DNA of 64,000 nt from Capnocytophaga sp. ARDL2. GTDB lineage: Bacteria; Bacteroidota; Bacteroidia; Flavobacteriales; Flavobacteriaceae. Under the pieces are notes generated by a model. The model was not told where the DNA came from and made no database searches. It saw only the letters and a list, made by a program, of their open reading frames with translations. The stretch is from the NCBI RefSeq assembly GCF_041530365.1, contig NZ_CP168034.1, positions 1,612,001 through 1,676,000 on the forward strand, written 5' to 3'. Made by a program: the position numbers and the translations under genes. Shown here one piece after another: positions 8,545 through 17,415 of the stretch. How positions within the stretch are numbered: position 1 is the stretch's first letter; every line of letters begins with the position of its first letter.

Positions 8545-8607
8545 TATTAGCTATTAAGTATTAGTTATTAAGTATTAGCTATTAAGTATTAGCTATTAAG
8601 TATTAAG
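8545..8607. repeat. 14-bp tandem repeat, about 4.5 copies
   Basis: TATTAGCTATTAAG is repeated head to tail at 8545, 8559 (one mismatch), 8573 and 8587, followed by a half copy to 8607. It fills the spacer between the thiolase and the fused hydroxyacyl-CoA dehydrogenase genes. Copy number could vary by slippage. Confidence 0.9.
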
Positions 8608-8652
8608 TTTTTTTCAATTCTTAACACTCTGTACTTAATACTTTTTACTTAA

Positions 8653-11043
8653 CTAATTTCTCAACGGTTTTCCTTTTGTCAGCATGTGTTGGATGCGTTC
8701 CAAGGTTTTACGTTCGGTACACAATGATAAAAATGCTTCCCTTTCAAGGTCTAACAAATACTGTTCTGATACCAAAGTTGGTTCAGACAAATCGCCTCCT
8801 GCCATAACATAAGCCAGTTTATTTGCAATTTTTTTGTCGTGTTCTGAAATGTAATTTCCTACGGTCATTCCATCTGTTCCTACAAAAAACGCTCCTAAGG
8901 CTTGTTTTCCTAATACCAAAATATCCTTGCGTGGTATCGGCTGTGTGTATCCTGCCTCTGCCATCAACAAAGCGTGTTTTTTGGCTTCGGCTATCTGACG
9001 ATCTTTGTTTACAACTACAATGTCTTTTCCTTTTTGTAAATAATTTAAATCAAAAGCTTCATAAGCCGAAGTAGCCACTTTTGCCATTCCTATGGTCAAG
9101 AAATGTTCTTGAATGACATTGAGTTTTACATCGTTTTTCTTAAACAAATCCGAAGCTCTCAACGCCATTTCTTTCGAACCTCCTCCGCCTGGAATTACTC
9201 CAACTCCAAATTCTACCAATCCGATGTAAGTTTCGGCGGCAGCTACAGCTTTGTCGACATGCATTGTCAATTCGCAACCTCCACCCAATGTCATTCCGTG
9301 TGGTGCTGCAATCACAGGAATTGCTGAATACCTCAATCGCATCATCGTCTTTTGGAAGGCTTGGATAGAGAAGTTCAATTCGTCGTATTCTTGCTCTACC
9401 GCCATCATAAAAATCATTGCCAAATTGGCTCCCACCGAGAAATTTGCCGCTTGATTTCCGATAACCAATCCATCGTAAGATTGTTCTGCAATATCAATCG
9501 CTTTATTGATTCCGCTGATGACACCGCCACCAATAGAATTCATTTTTGAATGGAACTCTAAATTCAAAATTCCATCACCTATATCAAACAAGGTTGCGTC
9601 TTTATTGCCCCAAACTTTTTTAGTTTTGCGGATATTATCCAAAATAATAAAGGCATCTTGTCCTGGTATTTTTTTGTATGATTTGCTTTCGATGTGATAA
9701 AAATAGGTAGCCCCATCTTTTACCGTATAAAACGATTTACAACCAGCGTCCAACATTTCTTGTACCCATTTTGCAGGTGTTTCGTTGACATCTTTTATAT
9801 ATTGCAATGCGGTTTCTACACCGATTGCATCCCAAATTTGAAACGGTCCGTGTTCCCATCCAAAACCAGCTTTCATAGCGTCATCGATTTTGTACAAATC
9901 GTCTGATATTTCAGGAATTCTATTGGACACATAGGCAAACAATCCTGCAAAAGATTTTCTGTAAAATTCCCCCGCACGGTCGGTAGAATTGGTCAAAACC
10001 TTATATCGGTCTATCACTCGATCGATGTTTTTTGTAGCTTCTAAAACAGAAAATTGAACTTTTTGTTTAGGTTTGTATTCAAAAGTATTCAAATCCAGTG
10101 CAAGAATATCTTTTCCTTCTTTTTTGTAAAATCCTTGTTTGGTTTTATTTCCCAACCAGTTATTATCCATTATTTTTTGGATAAAATCGGGCAATTTAAA
10201 CAATTTGTGTGCTTCGTCTGTAGGGCAATTTTCGTACAATCCATTGGCCACATGCACCAAAGTATCCAATCCCACCACATCTACCGTACGGAAAGTAGCC
10301 GATTTGGGTCTTCCGATGACTGGACCTGTCAATTTGTCGATTTCTTCAACCGAAAGATTCATTTCTTTTACCAAGTGAAACAAACTCATAATTCCATAAA
10401 TTCCGATGCGATTTCCTATAAACGCTGGAGTATCTTTGGCGATAACGGAAGTTTTTCCAAGGAATTTTTCACCATATTCATTCAAAAATTCCAAAACTTC
10501 AGGTTTGGTTTTCGAGCCAGGAATTACTTCAAACAATTTCAAATAACGCACAGGGTTGAAGAAATGTGTTCCACAGAAATGCTCTTGAAAATCCTCACTG
10601 CGACCTTCGCTCATAAATTGAATAGGAATTCCCGAAGTATTGGAAGTAACCAATGTGCCTGGTTTTCTGTATTTTTCGATTTGTTCGAACACCGATTTTT
10701 TGATATCCAATCGTTCAACCACCACTTCGATAATCCAATCAACTTCGCTGATTTTATGCAAATCGTCTGTTGTATTTCCAACAGTAATTCTATTGGCAAA
10801 TTTTTTATCGTAAATCGGCGAAGGATTTGATTTTAGGGCATCGGCTAAATTTTGAGAAACGATTCGATTTCTCACTACTTTATCTTCCAACGAAAGTCCT
10901 TTTTTTTCTTCGATTTCGGTCAATTGATTAGGAGCAATGTCAAGAAGAAGTACTTCTACACCAATATTGGCAAAATGACACGCAATACCCGAACCCATGA
11001 TACCCGAACCGATTACTGCAACTTTTTTGATTCTTTTTTTCAT
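8653..11043 (-). CDS. 3-hydroxyacyl-CoA dehydrogenase / enoyl-CoA hydratase fusion
   Basis: Bifunctional beta-oxidation enzyme of 796 residues. The N-terminal half is an NAD-binding dehydrogenase (GSGIMGSGIACHFAN at residues 12-26, then HFFNPVRYLKLFEVI). The C-terminal half is a crotonase fold (AAPHGMTLGGGCELTMH, then VEFGVGVIPGGGGSKE). This dehydrogenase-first order is that of FadN of Bacillus and differs from FadB/FadJ of E. coli, where the hydratase comes first. A TAAATTTG box at 11118-11125 could drive this gene, the thiolase and the acyl-CoA dehydrogenase as one unit. It looks intact. Confidence 0.94.
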   Translation of the reverse strand: MKKRIKKVAVIGSGIMGSGIACHFANIGVEVLLLDIAPNQLTEIEEKKGLSLEDKVVRNRIVSQNLADALKSNPSPIYDKKFANRITVGNTTDDLHKISEVDWIIEVVVERLDIKKSVFEQIEKYRKPGTLVTSNTSGIPIQFMSEGRSEDFQEHFCGTHFFNPVRYLKLFEVIPGSKTKPEVLEFLNEYGEKFLGKTSVIAKDTPAFIGNRIGIYGIMSLFHLVKEMNLSVEEIDKLTGPVIGRPKSATFRTVDVVGLDTLVHVANGLYENCPTDEAHKLFKLPDFIQKIMDNNWLGNKTKQGFYKKEGKDILALDLNTFEYKPKQKVQFSVLEATKNIDRVIDRYKVLTNSTDRAGEFYRKSFAGLFAYVSNRIPEISDDLYKIDDAMKAGFGWEHGPFQIWDAIGVETALQYIKDVNETPAKWVQEMLDAGCKSFYTVKDGATYFYHIESKSYKKIPGQDAFIILDNIRKTKKVWGNKDATLFDIGDGILNLEFHSKMNSIGGGVISGINKAIDIAEQSYDGLVIGNQAANFSVGANLAMIFMMAVEQEYDELNFSIQAFQKTMMRLRYSAIPVIAAPHGMTLGGGCELTMHVDKAVAAAETYIGLVEFGVGVIPGGGGSKEMALRASDLFKKNDVKLNVIQEHFLTIGMAKVATSAYEAFDLNYLQKGKDIVVVNKDRQIAEAKKHALLMAEAGYTQPIPRKDILVLGKQALGAFFVGTDGMTVGNYISEHDKKIANKLAYVMAGGDLSEPTLVSEQYLLDLEREAFLSLCTERKTLERIQHMLTKGKPLRN

Positions 11044-11117
11044 AGTTATAGATTATAAAAATAGTATTCGTAATTTGTGAAAAGAAAGAAATAATAGCAG
11101 TATTATTTCATCTTTCT

Positions 11118-11125
11118 CAAATTTA
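11118..11125 (-). promoter_or_regulatory. -7 promoter box TAAATTTG ahead of the fad genes
   Basis: Minus-strand TAAATTTG fits TAnnTTTG and lies about 75 bases ahead of the ATG at 11043. Confidence 0.45.
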
Positions 11126-11213
11126 ATGAAAAAAAGTTAGAAAATAAATAGTGTAATTTGAAATATTAAAAAAAATGATGATATACTATGTAAAATAGTA
11201 GTGAAGAGGACAA

Positions 11214-11247
11214 AAAAACCAGTTTTATTAATTTAAAACTGGTTTTT
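11214..11247 (-). terminator. Terminator after rng
   Basis: AAAAACCAGTTTT (11214-11226) pairs with AAAACTGGTTTTT (11235-11247), ending in a T-run on the minus strand just past the rng stop. Confidence 0.85.
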
Positions 11248-11256
11248 AGTAAATAA

Positions 11257-12803
11257 TTATTCGATTATGTTTCCTTCTTTATCGAGGAAATGATATTCTA
11301 AATAAGTGTAGGCATCACGAGGCACTACTTTAATCCATTTTTTGTGTTCAAGGAGCCACTTGGTACGGATAGAAAACAAGCCTTTAGTAATATATGCAGC
11401 CACAAATGGGTGTGCATTGAGTACTACATTTTTATGCTCTTTGATGATTCTTTCAAGGTCAGACGAGATTTTGTCAATCACTAAAATAGGCGCTTCGATT
11501 TCACCGTTTTCGTTGTTGGGATTTTCCTCTTTAGTTTTGATGTTTACTTCAGGTCTCACTCTTTGTCTAGTAATTTGTATCAAGCCAAATTTACTAGGAG
11601 GCAAGATTTTGTGTTTTGCTTTGTCATCGCTCATTTCTTCTTTGAGATGGTCGTAGAGTATTTTTCTATTATCAGGATTTCCCATATCAATAAAATCTAC
11701 TACGATGATTCCTCCCATATCACGCAAACGCAATTGACGGGCAATTTCGGTTGCAGCGATTAAATTTACCTCAAGAGCAGTTTCTTCTTGAGATTGAGCT
11801 TTGTTGGAGCGGTTTCCACTGTTTACGTCTATGGCATGAAGGGCTTCGGTGTGTTCGATAATCAAGTAAGCACCTTTGCTCATAGATACGGTTCTACCAA
11901 AAGAAGTTTTGATTTGTCTTTCGATATGATATTTTTCGAAAAGCGGTACTTCTTTGTTGTTGTAATGTTTTACGATGGAAACTTTAGAAGGGGCTATTTC
12001 TTGCAGATAGTCCTTCGTTTGATAGTATAAATCTTCATCATCAATATGTATTCCTGTAAAAGAGTCGTTAAAGACATCTCGGAGGATAGAAGAAGCTCTG
12101 TTTACCTCTCCAAATACTTTTGATGGATGATGTGCTGTAGTCAATCTGTTGCATAATAAACACCATTTGTCATACAATTGCTGTAAATCTTTTTCTAGTT
12201 CTGCAACATGTTTGCCTTCGGCTACTGTGCGAATGATGATTCCAAATCCTTTGGGTTTGATAGAAGAAATCATTTTTTTAAGTCGATCTTTTTCTGCTTT
12301 TGAATCTATTTTTTGTGAAATAGATATTCTGTCTGAAAAAGGTACTAATACTAAGTATCGACCTGCTAATGATAGTTCAGAACTGATACGAGGAGCCGTT
12401 TGGTAGAGATAGGTTCTTTGACCAATTGTACCAAAATAGATTGGTTGGCACTCAATACATCAGATATTTTACCATCTTTGTCGATTTCTTCTTCAAAAGT
12501 GAAATTTTTTAATGAATAATCACGCAGTTTGCTCGAAGTAACCAATTTGGTAAACTTCATTAAAGAGGGTAGGTTAGGGCCTAAATCATGATAATGAAGA
12601 AAGGCATCTTTTTCAGAACCCACATTTACAAAGGCAGCATTGAGACCAGGTACGGCTTTTCGGATTTTTGCAATGAAAATATCACCAACCTGAAATCCTT
12701 TTTTGTCTTCGTTATCTCTGTGGAGTTCTACTAATTTTCCTTCTTTTAACAAGGCAAAATCTACAACATTTGAACTAGCTCTGATGATTAATTCTTTGTT
12801 CAT
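11257..12803 (-). CDS. rng: Ribonuclease E/G, frameshifted
   Basis: Endoribonuclease of the RNase E/G family, acting in rRNA maturation and mRNA turnover. The N-terminal segment (12366-12803) has the S1-like domain (KGFQVGDIFIAKIRK, GLNAAFVNVG). The rest (to 11257) carries the catalytic aspartates in HAIDVNSGNRS and GGIIVVDFID. The two pieces are in different frames. The join lies at the three T residues 12399-12401 (AAA on the coding strand): one extra A there would restore STKTAPRISSELSLAGRYLVL. The product would be about 515 residues, normal for RNase G. It is either a homopolymer sequencing error or a recent inactivation; error seems more likely for such a conserved gene. Confidence 0.9.
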
Positions 12804-12913
12804 CTGTCGTATGTTTTGATTATAAAACTATCTATGTGATAGTAATTCTAAGAACGTTATTCAAACTATGTTTCTAATTTTAGTAAGAAGTATTTTCCTA
12901 CGTTTAGAAAAAC

Positions 12914-12940
12914 GAAAAAGTAGTTTTAAACTACTTTTTC
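12914..12940 (-). terminator. Terminator overlapping the end of the 30-residue basic gene
   Basis: GAAAAAGTAGTTT and AAACTACTTTTTC are perfect complements around a single base. The hairpin covers the stop codon of the small basic gene and separates it from rng. Confidence 0.75.
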
Positions 12941-13023
12941 TTTTTGTGACGATTAGCTCTTGCTCTTTTTTTACGTTTGTGAGTAGCTACCTTATGTCTT
13001 TTTCTTTTTTTACCACTTGGCAT
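12931..13023 (-). CDS. Very basic 30-residue protein, conserved in Bacteroidota
   Basis: A 30-codon frame between HU and rng encodes a protein that is almost all Lys, Arg and His (it begins MPSGKKRKRHKVATHKRKK). From memory, near-identical tiny proteins sit in this place in many Flavobacteriia and Cytophagia, which argues that it is real despite its size. The composition suggests RNA or ribosome binding, as for small ribosomal accessory proteins, but no function is established to my knowledge. It starts 26 bases after the HU stop, so it is probably cotranscribed with HU. Its last codons lie inside a terminator hairpin. Confidence 0.72.
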   Translation of the reverse strand: MPSGKKRKRHKVATHKRKKRARANRHKKKK

Positions 13024-13049
13024 AATACTATATTTTTTAAGTTAATAAA

Positions 13050-13340
13050 TTATTTTACAGTTGTTTTAGTTTTTACACCCTCCATAAATACTTTCGCTGG
13101 TTTGAAAGATGGAATGTTGTGTGCTGGTATTTTGATTGAAGTGTTTTTAGAGATGTTTCTTCCGATTTTTTCAGCTCTAGTTTTGATAATAAAACTTCCA
13201 AATCCTCTTAAGTAAACATTTTCTCCGCTTTCTAAAGCTCCTTTTACTTCTTCCATGAACGATTCTACTGTAGCTTGAATATCATCTTTTTCAAGTCCTA
13301 ATTTTTGAGAAATTTTAGCTACGATATCTGCTTTTGTCAT
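13050..13340 (-). CDS. HU-family DNA-binding protein
   Basis: Nucleoid-associated histone-like protein of 96 residues. It starts MTKADIVAKISQKLG and has the dimer helix region followed by the DNA-binding arm around YLRGFGSFIIKTR and the IPAHNIPSFKPAK end typical of HU/IHF. A longer reading to 13415 is possible, but it would include the promoter box at 13385-13392, so the ATG at 13340 is preferred. The short tail (EGVKTKTTVK) is unremarkable. It is followed closely by the 30-residue basic gene. Confidence 0.95.
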   Translation of the reverse strand: MTKADIVAKISQKLGLEKDDIQATVESFMEEVKGALESGENVYLRGFGSFIIKTRAEKIGRNISKNTSIKIPAHNIPSFKPAKVFMEGVKTKTTVK

Positions 13341-13384
13341 TTCTGATATAATTAATGTTAATAATTTTTTTATTTTTCGGATTG

Positions 13385-13392
13385 CAAATATA
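13385..13392 (-). promoter_or_regulatory. -7 promoter box TATATTTG for the HU gene
   Basis: Minus-strand TATATTTG lies 45 bases ahead of the HU ATG and fits the TAnnTTTG consensus. It also argues against the longer open frame reaching 13415. Confidence 0.65.
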
Positions 13393-13502
13393 TGATATAT
13401 ATTATTTATAATCAATAGGAAATGATAAAAAATATTAGAAATTATTTTTTTTGTGTTTTTTCCTATTGTTTCAGTTACAGTAGATTGTCATTATTATAAA
13501 AG

Positions 13503-13537
13503 AAAAAGTGGCTATTATTGATATATAACCACTTTTT
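13503..13537 (-). terminator. Terminator after the GDSL lipoprotein gene
   Basis: AAAAAGTGG (13503-13511) pairs with CCACTTTTT (13529-13537), with extra pairing inside, and ends in T residues on the minus strand. Confidence 0.75.
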
Positions 13538-13558
13538 ATATTTCATAAAATCAATTAA

Positions 13559-15154
13559 TTAGTTTGATGTAATGATTTTGATTCCTGGATAATTTGCTAC
13601 TAATACTCTTGGTAGATTTGCTTTGTATTTTTCATTGATTACTTTGATTACTTCGTTTGCTACAAAGGCATAACCTCTCGCATTTGGATGAATTCCGTCT
13701 AAAGAAAACAACACAGTATTCATATTTGCTTGACCTTGGAAGTAATTTGCTGTATATCTTTGACCATCTCCAGTGTAAATTCCAGATAATAAATTTCTCA
13801 TAATTGCATTCATATCTGCTACAGCCAAATCTTTTTGCGAAGCTATTGTTCTGATGATGTTATTATATGAGTTCGTCGCTGTTTCTACTGACAAACGTTC
13901 TGATGCTGTCAAGGTAAATTGATCTCTAAGAGGATAAGTAACTCCATGTACTCCAAAAATTTCTTTGTACTGTTCAGGCAGTAATGACAATTCTGGTGCT
14001 ACTGTTTCTACAACTCCTATGATATTCATAGCTCTTAATACAATCAAATCTTGTTCTGTAGCATGTCTTGCTTGACCGTACAATTGTCCTAAAGTTGTTG
14101 CAAAAGGAGCCAATTGTGGAATCTGACTAGCAACAGCTTTAATTTGATTGGTCAAATCTGGTAAAGTTTCATCGATAATCAACAATGGATTTGCTCCTGT
14201 CAATGAATATTCTTGAATACGATCACCAGCTCCTAAGCTCGTTAATACCATTTTTAATGGAGTAAACAAACGAGAATTAAGATTGTTGATATTTGTTTCG
14301 CCACCAGCTCTTTCAGGAGTAATCACATTGTATGGAATCGTTGTAAAATACGGAATAGATGTTACATCTGGAATAGTTGCTACTACACCTTTTGCACCGT
14401 TGGTAGTCAATGTATTGATTATAGTGTTGTATGCATGTGCAAAAACATTTGGATCTGTAATATCATTAGGCCCATACGATGCTACATTCAGATTTCCTGT
14501 TTGATCAACACCAATTCCTCCTGATATAGCGTAAAACAATACGTCATTAGAACCAATCCAGTTGGTAAAAAAGGTAGGATTTTGCGAAGCAGCATCACCT
14601 AAGATAGTAGCTGTTTCTGAAGTAGCATGTCTTACGAAGTATGGATTTGCTGTACCAGTTGCTAATCCGGCCAGATTTCCGTAACCAGTTGCTAAAAGAT
14701 GAAAAGATTTTGCACCAGGTACTCCCATATTGTTATAGGCTTTCTTTTGCAAGTTTGTCAATTCTATAGTAGGTGTCCCCGAAACATTTACAGCAGAAGA
14801 TTGTCCACCATTCATTAAAATAGTCATACGAGTAGTTCCTATTATATTTCCACCAAGAACCAAACCTCCGATATCATTGATATCTTCTTCAAAAGAAGGT
14901 TGAGTAAATTCTCCACCACCCACTACTTTCATTTGAGCAGCCAATATGTTTGGGAAAGAAAACTTTTGTCCCGAACGGAACACAGTTCCATCCATATATC
15001 CAGCAGTAAGCGAATTTCCTACGGCTACATAGGTTGAAAAATCCGCTTCTCCACTATAGTAGGTTTGCTCATTAATTGGATCTTCAAACTCTGGCTTACA
15101 AGCTGTTGTAGCCAAAATTGCTGATAAAATTCCTATTGAATATATTTTTTTCAT
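13559..15154 (-). CDS. GDSL/SGNH-hydrolase-like lipoprotein
   Basis: Predicted lipoprotein esterase of 531 residues. The signal ends in a lipobox at Cys19 (TTAC). Block I is YVAVGNSLTAGY, with Asn instead of Asp but the serine kept. Block III is IGSND, and block V (DGIHPNARGY) supplies the catalytic Asp and His. The family removes acyl groups from lipids or glycans. It starts 11 bases after the FadL-like porin gene, so the two are one operon. Such a pairing suggests release of fatty acids at the outer membrane and their uptake through the porin, which would suit the fad cluster nearby. That link is inference. Confidence 0.85.
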   Translation of the reverse strand: MKKIYSIGILSAILATTACKPEFEDPINEQTYYSGEADFSTYVAVGNSLTAGYMDGTVFRSGQKFSFPNILAAQMKVVGGGEFTQPSFEEDINDIGGLVLGGNIIGTTRMTILMNGGQSSAVNVSGTPTIELTNLQKKAYNNMGVPGAKSFHLLATGYGNLAGLATGTANPYFVRHATSETATILGDAASQNPTFFTNWIGSNDVLFYAISGGIGVDQTGNLNVASYGPNDITDPNVFAHAYNTIINTLTTNGAKGVVATIPDVTSIPYFTTIPYNVITPERAGGETNINNLNSRLFTPLKMVLTSLGAGDRIQEYSLTGANPLLIIDETLPDLTNQIKAVASQIPQLAPFATTLGQLYGQARHATEQDLIVLRAMNIIGVVETVAPELSLLPEQYKEIFGVHGVTYPLRDQFTLTASERLSVETATNSYNNIIRTIASQKDLAVADMNAIMRNLLSGIYTGDGQRYTANYFQGQANMNTVLFSLDGIHPNARGYAFVANEVIKVINEKYKANLPRVLVANYPGIKIITSN

Positions 15155-15165
15155 TGTATTACAGA

Positions 15166-16413
15166 TTAAAAGTTATACGATACACCGATTCCTGCTGTTA
15201 CTGCAGCCGATCGATAGGTTCCACCAAATGACACAGGATTTCTGTCTTCTATATAATGGTTGTACGACTCGTTGATTTCTTTAAAGAATACAGACATTGC
15301 AGAAACATCAACAGACAAGCGGTCGTTTATTTGGTATGTAAAACCTAAGGTACCTGCAAACGCATCGTTTCTTGGTGTTTCTGGTGCAAAATAACCTGTT
15401 TTTATTGGAGATTGGTCGTAGTAACCACCAATTCTTGCAGAAAAATTGTCCGTTGCTTGGTATTGTAATCCTGCTCTAAAAATACTTGAGTTTTTGTAAT
15501 TGCGTTGGTTTACCGATGTACCAATAGGTGAATCTACAAATTCGATTCTCAAAGCGTCATAAGCATTCCAAAAGGCGTGATTGTATTCTACAGCAGCCAA
15601 AACTTTGTCAGAGACTTGGTATGAGAATCCAATACTCAATTCGGCAGGTAAAGGCATTGTTGCATTGAAGTATCCATTTTTGAAATTTGCTTGAGCAAAG
15701 GCAGGTAAGTTTTCAAAAGTTGTTGTACCATTTTCCGCTTTCATATCAATTTGTGAGCGATAATTGATTCCCATATTTACGTATTTGTCCAATTTTGCTG
15801 CCAAACCTACGTTGTATCCCCATGCCGAAACTCCAGATGCATCCAATGTTACATTACTGCGATTTCCATTTTCGTCCACCATATTTCTCGATAAGTTGCG
15901 GTTGAAATTTACTCCACCATTTACATAAATTAGTCCTGCACCCAAACTCACATCTTTAGTAAGTTTGTATGAAACAGTAGGCTGAACATAAATTGCCTGC
16001 AACTTGATGTTGTTTACCAAATGAGAACCTTCCCAATCTTTATCCCAAGCAACGCTACTTCCGTAAGGAGTATATACAGCCAATCCTACAGAAAATTTAT
16101 CAGTTGCTTGATAGTTTCCATAAAAATAAAAGGGAGTACCTACATTTGTAGTTTCTCTACTCCAATTGTAATCTTTATTTTGAAAAATTACATCAGATTT
16201 TAAATAATTTACTCCTCCAGAAAAACTCCATTTATTTTTCATAAAAACCCCACTTGCAGGGTTAAAAAATAGTGCTTCTGCATTTTGGTTAAAAATACTT
16301 ACACCTGTATGCCCCATCCCCAATTGTCTTTGACCTTGCATAGCGATACGATATCCACCAGCATAGGCATTGGTCGCTAAAAGAGCTAATAATGATACTG
16401 CGATTTTCTTCAT
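15166..16413 (-). CDS. FadL/OmpP1/TodX-family outer membrane transporter
   Basis: Outer membrane beta-barrel of 415 residues for hydrophobic substrates such as long-chain fatty acids. A classical signal peptide (KKIAVSLLALLATNAYAGG) leads into the FadL N-terminal hatch pattern GYRIAMQGQRQLGMGHTG and FFNPASGV. The C-terminus ends in Phe after alternating residues (VTAGIGVSYNF), the usual barrel end recognised by the BAM complex. It is the first gene of a pair with the GDSL-type lipoprotein and has a TACTTTTG box upstream. The substrate is inferred from family and context. Confidence 0.92.
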   Translation of the reverse strand: MKKIAVSLLALLATNAYAGGYRIAMQGQRQLGMGHTGVSIFNQNAEALFFNPASGVFMKNKWSFSGGVNYLKSDVIFQNKDYNWSRETTNVGTPFYFYGNYQATDKFSVGLAVYTPYGSSVAWDKDWEGSHLVNNIKLQAIYVQPTVSYKLTKDVSLGAGLIYVNGGVNFNRNLSRNMVDENGNRSNVTLDASGVSAWGYNVGLAAKLDKYVNMGINYRSQIDMKAENGTTTFENLPAFAQANFKNGYFNATMPLPAELSIGFSYQVSDKVLAAVEYNHAFWNAYDALRIEFVDSPIGTSVNQRNYKNSSIFRAGLQYQATDNFSARIGGYYDQSPIKTGYFAPETPRNDAFAGTLGFTYQINDRLSVDVSAMSVFFKEINESYNHYIEDRNPVSFGGTYRSAAVTAGIGVSYNF

Positions 16414-16437
16414 AATGTTAAAATTTTCTTACAAAGT

Positions 16438-16445
16438 CAAAAGTA
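16438..16445 (-). promoter_or_regulatory. -7 promoter box TACTTTTG for the FadL-like operon
   Basis: Minus-strand TACTTTTG lies 25 bases ahead of the ATG at 16413 and fits the TAnnTTTG consensus. Confidence 0.6.
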
Positions 16446-16487
16446 CTATATTTTTTTGTGAAAAAATATAATTTTTTTGAAAATAAT

Positions 16488-17057
16488 TTATTCCTTTATA
16501 ATTAGATAATTGGAATAGTTATAAAAAGTTTTGTTTAGATGCAAGTTGATGAGAATATTGGTAAATGTTTCTACATCAATTGCAGGTGAAAATTGTATTA
16601 CGGTTTGTCTTGTAAAAATAAGTTCTTGAACATCATCCAAATTGTTGATTTTTACTAATGATTGATGCTCATTTAAAGGAATGTTTTCTGTTGTAATTTT
16701 TTTAAAATGAAAGGGTACAAACGCGTTTTGTTTTTTCAATGTATCACTGTATATAAAAAGTATATTTTTATCATCAGGATGCATTGCATCATCTTTGTAT
16801 TTTTTGTTAGTCAGATATATCAATTCTTCAGTAATGTCGCCTAAAGTCAGATCTCTGTCAGCAGTAATTATCCAGTGGGTATTTCCAATGATATTATTGC
16901 GATTACTTTTTGCTACACCTTTTATATTGTCGATAAAAATTGGGCTAAAATCGTGTATTTCTTCCAATATAGTTTCATTGGCACGACTGATTTTCATTTC
17001 TTTTTTGCAAGAAACGAAAAGTGTAATGCATGATAAAAGAATAAATATTTTTTTCAT
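16488..17057 (-). CDS. Hypothetical lipoprotein
   Basis: Lipoprotein of 189 residues with an obvious signal ending in the lipobox LFVSC (Cys17), followed by KKE. The mature part is mixed alpha/beta and hydrophilic with no motif that I recognise. It has a TATCTTTG box about 23 bases upstream and stands alone between the FadL-like operon and the dead TolC gene. The Lys-Lys-Glu after the cysteine does not look like the acidic surface-export signal of Flavobacteriia lipoproteins, so a periplasm-facing position is more likely. Confidence 0.78.
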   Translation of the reverse strand: MKKIFILLSCITLFVSCKKEMKISRANETILEEIHDFSPIFIDNIKGVAKSNRNNIIGNTHWIITADRDLTLGDITEELIYLTNKKYKDDAMHPDDKNILFIYSDTLKKQNAFVPFHFKKITTENIPLNEHQSLVKINNLDDVQELIFTRQTVIQFSPAIDVETFTNILINLHLNKTFYNYSNYLIIKE

Positions 17058-17079
17058 GTGGAATTTTTTATATATTTTG

Positions 17080-17087
17080 CAAAGATA
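17080..17087 (-). promoter_or_regulatory. -7 promoter box TATCTTTG for the hypothetical lipoprotein
   Basis: Minus-strand TATCTTTG lies 23 bases ahead of the ATG at 17057. Confidence 0.65.
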
Positions 17088-17415
17088 CTATATTATTTTT
17101 CTATCTTTTTGCAATGTATTTAATGAAAATTAAAACATTTCATTTTATAGTCAAGTTTTTAGTTTTATTTCTATATTTAAAATTTCTTATAAAATCCTTT
17201 GATTTCTCTATATATTTGCTGAAAAGTCTCTATTTTAATAATAATTTTGAAAAAAGAATGGCTTCAGCCCTATTAATCAACTTATTAAGATAAGTTTTTT
17301 AATTTATTATTTTCAGTTATTTAAAATTGTATTTAATTTTAGCTAATATAAAAATAAGGATTTTCTTTGTTTTTTAATTATAATTTTGTCAAAGTGAACA
17401 AAAATTCAAATTCCA
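17088..17415. other. AT-rich intergenic stretch with no gene seen
   Basis: About 330 very AT-rich bases. I see no gene, hairpin terminator or clear repeat here. The start of the longer open frame at 17367 falls inside it but looks spurious, because a better start for the TolC remnant is the ATG at 17416. Confidence 0.6.

Noticed and set aside
10054..10830. 258-codon open frame opposite the fused dehydrogenase gene
   Set aside because: It is the complement of a well-supported conserved gene and has no recognisable domain.
13341..13415. Longer N-terminus for HU
   Set aside because: It would overlap the -7 box at 13385-13392, and HU proteins start at MTKAD-like sequence.
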